Shown piece by piece: positions 59,142 to 64,000 of a stretch of 64,000 nucleotides of DNA. The position numbers and the translations under genes were made by a program. Under the pieces are notes generated by a model, which did no database searches, was not told the DNA's origin, and saw only the letters and a program-made list of their open reading frames with translations. This DNA comes from an uncultured Eudoraea sp. (GTDB lineage Bacteria > Bacteroidota > Bacteroidia > Flavobacteriales > Flavobacteriaceae): contig NZ_CAMYKG010000004.1 in NCBI RefSeq assembly GCF_947258925.1, positions 66,331 through 130,330 of the forward strand, given 5' to 3'. Each line of letters begins with the position of its first letter. Position 1 is the stretch's first letter.

Positions 59142-60984
59142 CCAATGAATTATCTTTTACAGCCCTTTTACAATACTTATTTAGAAAAATATGTAATTCT
59201 TCTTCAAAAAGAATAGGTTTAAAATAAGCATAGAGCGAACGTATTACCTTTTTGATTTTCTTTTTGTTCATATTTACGAATAACTCCGGATGATAGTCAT
59301 TTAAATGGATAGCAATATTCTGCTCGGAAGAACTATCATGCCATGCCTCTTTAACAATAAAAGGACTGAAAATACAAAATGTGGGTATTCTGAGGGCTTT
59401 GGCCATGTTGGCTGCCCCTCCTTCATTGCCTATAAGGGCATCACACTGTGAAAGTATCAGAATATATTCTCTCAGGGAATTTGCGTAAAAATCAAAATTA
59501 ATCAATGATTTAGAAACTGCATTGCACTGTTCATAAATGGCCCTGGCTTCATGAATTTGATTTGGCAAATAATTAAAAAGTACAATACCTTCAATGTTTG
59601 CGCAAATTTTGTCAACAACTTTGGCCATATATTCCGAAGGATAGGTTTTTAGGGCACTACTTCCTAAAATACTTATCATGATTAGTTTCTGTTCAGGAGT
59701 TCTTTCTAATTTGCTCACTTTTTGTTTAGCCCGAACAATTTCTTCCTTGCTGAGATATAATTTTGGTGATACAGAATAATCATGCAATTCAGTAACTATT
59801 GGATTTAGTAATTGCAATCTGATTTTATTGGCCAGTGAATTTTTACTTTGAGGTATGTCGCTTTCCACTAGGGTGTCAGTATATATCCAGGAAGTATACC
59901 ACCTGTAATGGGCTATTTTGCGTTTAGCCCTTGCAAAAAATGAAGTAAGGTTACTCTCCAATTTTCCATAAGCATCTATAACAACATCGAAAGACCGGGC
60001 TCGAATAGATCTTAAAAACGAATAAAGGGCCATTTTGTCATCGCTATATTCTTGTTTAAAAACGATGATTTGATCTATGTGTGGATTGTTATATAGTACT
60101 TGCAGCGTATTTTCGTTAGCTATATAATACACCTTGCTTTCAGGGAAAAAGTGTTTTATGGCACGGCAAATAAGGGTGCTGGCCAATACATCTCCGATCA
60201 TTTTCTGTTGAATAACGAGAAACTTCATTTTGTCCTCACCTTTCCCGGTATCCTGAGGTTTATGGGAATTAATTTGATGGGCTAATTCTATACAGACTGC
60301 GCTATATCGCAGTTGCTTGCACTTAATTCCATAATTGTACAAACGTTCTCCAAGTTCCTCGTATTTATTTTCATCACCTATTCCTTGGTATAAATTATTA
60401 ACTTTTAGAAAGTCTGTTTTCCATCCCGAGGAATTCTTCCTGTTCCAACTGTATTCTTTGGAAGATGAAGTATTCAATGTGTTTCCAAAAATTCCTCCTG
60501 AAGTCTGCGTTTTGGGCTTATTTGTTTTTTCTATGCCTTGATCTTTAAGCCAGCTGATTTTGAAGCAATTTTGTTCTTCAATATCTTTTAGTGTTATGGT
60601 CTTAGCTATATTAAACGGCAGTATATATGAGACTGCGGAAATGAATGTCTCCGGTTCCTTATTTAAATAGTGGACTTGCACAAAATCCTCTCTGGGCAGG
60701 CAGTCACCTTCCGTTATTATGATATAGTCAGCATTGGATGCTAAAACGGCCTTATTTAATAGGCTGTTTTCCTGAAGGTTACCATCCTCCTGACAAATAT
60801 GATTTATCGCAAACGAAACTCTGGGTTTTAGTCTACCAATCAATTCTTTTGCAGGGATTCCTGATCCGGCATCGGCAATGATTAAATCGAAATCCATGAA
60901 AGTTTGACAATTGAAACCCCAAAGGACCTTCTCCAACAATTTAGTTTGGTTGTTGGTACTGACTATTACACTTACCGAACTCAT
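59128..60984 (-). CDS. GT2-GT9 fusion glycosyltransferase
   Basis: 618 residues built of two glycosyltransferases. Residues about 1-240 are a GT2 domain: SVIVSTNNQTKLLEKVLWGF, LIIADAGSG, EGDCLPREDFVQVH, SSGWKTDFLKVNNL and ELGERLYNYGIKCKQLRYSA. Residues 253-618 begin MKFLVIQQKMIGDVLAST, the normal start of a GT9 (ADP-heptose:LPS heptosyltransferase-like) enzyme, and contain VIDAYGKLESNL and IGNEGGAANMAKAL, the GT9 donor-site motifs. The internal Met sits exactly where a free GT9 would start. The GT2 half departs from its usual catalytic motifs (see findings). Likely envelope polysaccharide or LPS-core work. Good promoter upstream. Confidence 0.88.
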   Translation of the reverse strand: MSSVSVIVSTNNQTKLLEKVLWGFNCQTFMDFDLIIADAGSGIPAKELIGRLKPRVSFAINHICQEDGNLQENSLLNKAVLASNADYIIITEGDCLPREDFVQVHYLNKEPETFISAVSYILPFNIAKTITLKDIEEQNCFKISWLKDQGIEKTNKPKTQTSGGIFGNTLNTSSSKEYSWNRKNSSGWKTDFLKVNNLYQGIGDENKYEELGERLYNYGIKCKQLRYSAVCIELAHQINSHKPQDTGKGEDKMKFLVIQQKMIGDVLASTLICRAIKHFFPESKVYYIANENTLQVLYNNPHIDQIIVFKQEYSDDKMALYSFLRSIRARSFDVVIDAYGKLESNLTSFFARAKRKIAHYRWYTSWIYTDTLVESDIPQSKNSLANKIRLQLLNPIVTELHDYSVSPKLYLSKEEIVRAKQKVSKLERTPEQKLIMISILGSSALKTYPSEYMAKVVDKICANIEGIVLFNYLPNQIHEARAIYEQCNAVSKSLINFDFYANSLREYILILSQCDALIGNEGGAANMAKALRIPTFCIFSPFIVKEAWHDSSSEQNIAIHLNDYHPELFVNMNKKKIKKVIRSLYAYFKPILFEEELHIFLNKYCKRAVKDNSLDEKY

Positions 60985-61221
60985 CTATAATTGATTGTTT
61001 TCGCTCTTAGTGCAAATGTAGTTTTTTGCATGCCATATCCAAGATGCTTTCTAAATTAATGCAATTGAAACTTAGTGAGAATGCTTTTAAAGGGTTATAA
61101 CGCGAAAGTATTTTAAAACTTGAAAAAAGCTGCAAGGGTTTTTGGCTTATTGTTTTCCGTGTCTTATTATTCCATCCCGGAATATGCTAGTATTAAAAGA
61201 AGCAGAAGAGAACAAATGTAC
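60985..61221. other. Intergenic region between glycosyltransferase genes
   Basis: 237 bases, empty except for the promoter at 61013-61042; I find no terminator with a clear T tract after the GT2 gene that ends at 61222. Confidence 0.5.
61013..61042 (-). promoter_or_regulatory. Promoter of the GT2-GT9 operon
   Basis: Minus strand: TTG (61042-61040), 19 bases, TACATTTG (61020-61013), about 30 bases before the ATG at 60984. Confidence 0.7.
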
Positions 61222-62025
61222 TTAAGCCTTATCAGGCATGGCCAAATAATACTCAAGGTTATTCTGTAGCTCTAAACGCTTTAATTCTCTATAACGCTCA
61301 AGAACACCAAGTGAATCAAGATAACAGATAATTATTCCTTTTTTGCCATCTAAAATTCCAAAACGTAAAATATATCGATGAAAAAATTTCCACGCTGGTT
61401 TAAAAATCATATAGAAGTAATTAAATTTCTTTTCTTTGAAAAATGATTCTTTGGCCTTTAGACGCCCATAGCTTAATATTTTCTCTTTATATTCTTCGAA
61501 ATTTTTGTAGCAGAAATGAATAAGTTTCTCCTTTAAAAAGCCAGAAGTCCCATCTACATTTAGAGTTTCATGAACTAATCTCTCTTCAGAAAATTTGGCT
61601 TTACTCTTTCTAAAAAGCCTGTAATTCTTATCTGTTTGCCAGCCACTAAATGATAAGGATTTATTCTGGAACATAAACTTTCTGTAAAACCAATAAGCTG
61701 AATGCTCAGGATTAGAGTTAACTGTTTTTAAAATTTCTTTTTTAAGGGTCTTGGAAACAACTTCATCTGCATCCAAAAAAAGAACCCAATCATTTGTTGC
61801 CTGGTTTAAAGCAAATGATTTTTGTAGGGTGAAGTTGTCAAACGGATGTTGAATTACCTTAACATTTTCCAGGTTTACCAAATATTCATATGTTCCATCT
61901 GTACTAAAAGAATCAACCACAATTATTTCATCTGCAAATCTTATGGATTCGATACAATTTTCTATGTATCCAATTTCGTTGAAAGTAATAATTAAAGCGG
62001 TAATTTTTGGTCTGGAACTCCTCAT
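61222..62025 (-). CDS. Glycosyltransferase family 2, LPS-core type (WaaE/KdtX-like)
   Basis: 267 residues. GT-A fold with ITALIITFNEIGYIENCIESI, EIIVVDSFSTDGTYE and WVLFLDADEVVS (the DxD metal motif, in the ADE form common in this group). The later FSGWQTDKNYRLFRKSKAKF and VHETLNVDG are hallmarks of WaaE/KdtX-like beta-glucosyltransferases of the LPS inner core. Own -7 box; no overlap with neighbours. Probably modifies the LPS core or another envelope glycan. Confidence 0.9.
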   Translation of the reverse strand: MRSSRPKITALIITFNEIGYIENCIESIRFADEIIVVDSFSTDGTYEYLVNLENVKVIQHPFDNFTLQKSFALNQATNDWVLFLDADEVVSKTLKKEILKTVNSNPEHSAYWFYRKFMFQNKSLSFSGWQTDKNYRLFRKSKAKFSEERLVHETLNVDGTSGFLKEKLIHFCYKNFEEYKEKILSYGRLKAKESFFKEKKFNYFYMIFKPAWKFFHRYILRFGILDGKKGIIICYLDSLGVLERYRELKRLELQNNLEYYLAMPDKA

Positions 62026-62064
62026 CTTAAAAATGATATGTAGGCATTATTTCTAAATAGTTAA

Positions 62065-62072
62065 CAAAGTTA
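62065..62072 (-). promoter_or_regulatory. -7 box (TAACTTTG) of the GT2 gene
   Basis: Perfect minus-strand octamer 39 bases before the ATG at 62025. Confidence 0.55.
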
Positions 62073-62121
62073 TAACTATAAATGAGAGAAAATATTATCT
62101 ATGAAGATAAATCTTAAATCA

Positions 62122-62937
62122 TTAAACGGCTACATTATACTCCCTTAGAGCTTCATTAAGGGAAGTTTTTTTGTTAGTGCTTTCTTTTCGAACACCAATA
62201 ATTAAGGCACAGGATACCTGAAATTCTCCGGCAGGAAATTTCTTAGTATAACTACCAGGAATTACTACGGATCTGGCCGGCACCAATCCTTTTCTTTCTA
62301 TAGGGGCAGTTCCTGTTACATCTATAATTTTTGTTGAAGCGGTTAGAACAACATTTGCTCCTAAAACAGCCTCCTTTTCAACTCTTACCCCTTCCACTAC
62401 TATACTTCGGCTACCAATAAAGGCATTATCCTCAATTATGACAGGAGCCGCCTGTAACGGTTCTAAAACCCCTCCGATGCCAACGCCACCACTTAAATGA
62501 ACATTTTTTCCAATTTGTGCGCAGCTACCTACAGTGGCCCAGGTATCAACCATCGTTCCTTCATCAACATAGGCTCCGATATTAACATAACTTGGCATGA
62601 GTATGGTTCCTTTTGAAATGTATGCTCCATGTCTTGCCACAGCATGTGGAACAACCCTAATTCCTTTTTCTTCATAACCTCTTTTAAGAGGAATCTTGTC
62701 GTGATATTCAAATATCCCCGCTTCCAAAGTCTCCATCTTTTGAATGGGGAAGTAGAGTACAACTGCCTTTTTCACCCATTCATTAATCTTCCAATCTCTG
62801 CCTATTGGTTCCGCGCATCTCAATGTTCCATCATCAATTAATTGAATAACTTCCCGTATTGCTTCTTGTGTTTTAGGTTCTTTTAATAATTCCCGATTTT
62901 CCCAGGCATTTTCGATAGTAGAGCGGAGTGTATTCAT
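62122..62937 (-). CDS. dapD: Tetrahydrodipicolinate N-succinyltransferase
   Basis: Transfers succinyl from succinyl-CoA to tetrahydrodipicolinate, in the succinylase route to meso-diaminopimelate and lysine. 271 residues: helical N-terminal domain, then a left-handed beta-helix of hexapeptide repeats (IGAYVDEGTMVDTWATVGSC, IGKNVHLSGGVGIGGVLEPL, VIIEDNAFIGSRSIVVEGV). PVIIEDNAFIGS and GTMVDTWATVG hold the catalytic and substrate residues. Complete and of normal length. Succinyl-CoA is the product side of SucCD encoded elsewhere in the window. Confidence 0.96.
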   Translation of the reverse strand: MNTLRSTIENAWENRELLKEPKTQEAIREVIQLIDDGTLRCAEPIGRDWKINEWVKKAVVLYFPIQKMETLEAGIFEYHDKIPLKRGYEEKGIRVVPHAVARHGAYISKGTILMPSYVNIGAYVDEGTMVDTWATVGSCAQIGKNVHLSGGVGIGGVLEPLQAAPVIIEDNAFIGSRSIVVEGVRVEKEAVLGANVVLTASTKIIDVTGTAPIERKGLVPARSVVIPGSYTKKFPAGEFQVSCALIIGVRKESTNKKTSLNEALREYNVAV

Positions 62938-62948
62938 ATTTCATAATA

Positions 62949-62960
62949 ATTTGCGCAAAT
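62949..62960. promoter_or_regulatory. Perfect 12-base palindrome on the dapD promoter
   Basis: ATTTGCGCAAAT overlaps the dapD -7 box (62956-62963) and the likely transcription start, a good place for a repressor. Confidence 0.4.
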
Positions 62961-62963
62961 ATA
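62956..62963 (-). promoter_or_regulatory. -7 box (TATATTTG) of dapD
   Basis: Perfect minus-strand octamer 18 bases before the dapD ATG; leader very short. Confidence 0.6.
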
Positions 62964-63016
62964 GCAGGTAACGGTTAATAAATCTTTAATTTTTACAGGC
63001 ATAACAATATATGCCC

Positions 63017-63024
63017 TATTTTTG
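63017..63024 (+). promoter_or_regulatory. -7 box (TATTTTTG) of ruvX-def
   Basis: Perfect octamer 13 bases before the TTG at 63038. It lies downstream of the ATG at 63011, so that ATG cannot be in the mRNA it starts. Confidence 0.6.
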
Positions 63025-63037
63025 CAAAAAAATTGAT

Positions 63038-63451
63038 TTGGCTAGAATTATTGCACTGGATTATGGTAAAGAGCGAACGGGAATAGCGATAACAGACGAG
63101 TTGCAGCTCATTGCCTCTGGATTGACTACCGTTAAAACCAAGGACCTACTACCTTATCTAAAGGAATATGTCGCTAATGAGAAAGTTTCCTGCATGGTTG
63201 TGGGGGAACCCAAACAATTAAACAATATTCCCTCAGAATCAGAAGTGCTAATTCAAGTTTTTTTGGACAAACTTAAAGCATCCTTCCCATCAATTCATAT
63301 TGAGCGACAGGATGAGCGATTTACTTCAAAAGTAGCTTTTCAAACAATGATCGAGACTGGAGTAAAGAAAAAGAGACGTCAGAAAAAAGAATTGATAGAT
63401 GAAATAAGTGCCACCCTAATTTTACAATCATATTTAAACAGAATTAAATAG
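63038..63451 (+). CDS. ruvX: Holliday junction resolvase RuvX / YqgF (TTG start)
   Basis: The essential YqgF-family RNase-H-fold nuclease (137 residues), linked with pre-16S rRNA end processing and recombination. Begins (TTG)ARIIALDYGKERTGIAITDE, the catalytic first Asp in ALDYG; VVGEPKQLNNIPSE (GxP motif), ERQDERFTSKVAF (second acidic residue) and KKELIDEISATLIL (last Asp) follow. The longer frame from ATG 63011 adds nine residues but its start precedes the -7 box, and relatives start at MARI, so I take TTG 63038. Followed by def after a 1-base gap. Confidence 0.92.
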   Translation: MARIIALDYGKERTGIAITDELQLIASGLTTVKTKDLLPYLKEYVANEKVSCMVVGEPKQLNNIPSESEVLIQVFLDKLKASFPSIHIERQDERFTSKVAFQTMIETGVKKKRRQKKELIDEISATLILQSYLNRIK

Positions 63452-63452
63452 A

Positions 63453-64000
63453 ATGACCTTATCTATAGTAGCATACGGGGACCCGGTTTTAAGAAAAAAA
63501 GGGAAACCAATAGACAAAGACTTCCCCCAATTAAAGGAATTAATTGCCAACATGTGGGAAACCATGTATAACGCAAACGGTGTTGGATTGGCCGCACCGC
63601 AGATTGGACTTCCTATTAGACTTTTTATTGTGGATACAGCTCCTTTTGCCGACGACGAAGAATTGACTGAAGAAGAACAGGAGAAACTAAAAAACTTTAA
63701 AAAAGTATTTATTAATCCTGTAATTGAGGAAGAAACAGGAACAAACTGGGCCTTTAATGAAGGTTGTCTCAGTATACCTGATATTCGAGAGGATGTTAGC
63801 CGCAAAGATACGATTGAAATCAGCTATTTGGATGAAAACTTCAATGCAAACAAAGCATCTTATGATGGACTTCTGGCAAGAGTAATACAGCATGAGTATG
63901 ACCATATTGAAGGAATACTATTTACGGACAAACTCTCCAGCTTGAAAAAAAGGTTGCTTAAGGGGAAGCTAACCAATATTTCAAAAGGTAAAATCAATGT
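63453..64000 (+). CDS. def: Peptide deformylase (partial, cut by window end)
   Basis: Removes the formyl group from the N-terminal Met of new proteins. The frame runs off the window end with 182 codons visible, starting MTLSIVAYGDPVLRKKG. All three metal-site motifs are seen: GVGLAAPQIG, EGCLSIP (Cys ligand) and QHEYDHIEG (two His and catalytic Glu). Bacterial enzymes are about 165-200 residues, so only a short C-terminal tail is missing. It starts one base after the ruvX stop and is in the same operon. Confidence 0.96.
   Translation, partial: MTLSIVAYGDPVLRKKGKPIDKDFPQLKELIANMWETMYNANGVGLAAPQIGLPIRLFIVDTAPFADDEELTEEEQEKLKNFKKVFINPVIEEETGTNWAFNEGCLSIPDIREDVSRKDTIEISYLDENFNANKASYDGLLARVIQHEYDHIEGILFTDKLSSLKKRLLKGKLTNISKGKIN

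Overview
The window is a contiguous piece of a Bacteroidota chromosome, almost certainly Flavobacteriaceae. The signs are AT-rich DNA, few Shine-Dalgarno sites, many promoters with the Bacteroidota -7 element TANNTTTG, three type IX secretion (T9SS) type B substrates, two TonB-dependent receptors, a DnaJ with a halved zinc-finger region, and family-level matches to flavobacterial proteins throughout. I saw no rRNA, tRNA, CRISPR array, transposase, integrase or prophage gene. This is mostly core genome, and I found no clear-cut new multigene defence or mobile system.

Layout. 1-8.5 kb: the tail of an SDR epimerase, then grpE-dnaJ, a candidate small RNA, a NatA/NatB-like ABC exporter pair, an MscS channel, a DUF6268 protein and an NtrC-like regulator without a DNA-binding domain. 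8.7-20 kb: PPK2 kinase coupled to an M28 peptidase, a cyclophilin-FKBP fusion, an unlisted 27-residue membrane protein, 1-Cys peroxiredoxin, a DinB/BstA-like protein, an operon of M14 peptidase, thioredoxin-like protein and acetyltransferase, a PUR-domain protein and an ABC exporter. 20-32 kb: nusB-DUF1573-yajC, a Tat-exported oxidoreductase, pepT, a large TonB-dependent receptor, pyrD, a Dabb protein divergent from a LysE exporter, and an HMG-CoA lyase-like enzyme. 32-44 kb: a FecA-like receptor with Fur-like dyads, guaB, a periplasmic thioredoxin, lysA, a Lon-substrate-domain protein, sucC, small stress or unknown proteins, hsp20 and uvrB. 44-52 kb: three T9SS type B proteins behind an ABC-2 exporter pair, all on the minus strand and tightly packed. 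52-64 kb: a conserved hypothetical, a nucleoid-associated protein, ctaA, cca, tsaC, three glycosyltransferase genes (one a GT2-GT9 fusion), dapD, ruvX and the start of def.

How the genes work together. Proteostasis is represented by GrpE/DnaJ, Hsp20, the dual PPIase and deformylase. The cell envelope is represented by T9SS substrates, TonB receptors, YajC, MscS and the glycosyltransferases. Lysine/diaminopimelate synthesis is represented by DapD and LysA. Many starts were moved from the longest reading frame, and several choices rest on -7 boxes lying inside the longer frame (the ABC exporter at 19895 and ruvX at 63038). The best leads for follow-up are the small RNA candidate after dnaJ, the GT2-GT9 fusion whose GT2 half looks catalytically eroded, the HTH-less sigma-54 activator, the 27-residue protein, and symmetric intergenic sites at 30467, 34299, 37901 and 62949.
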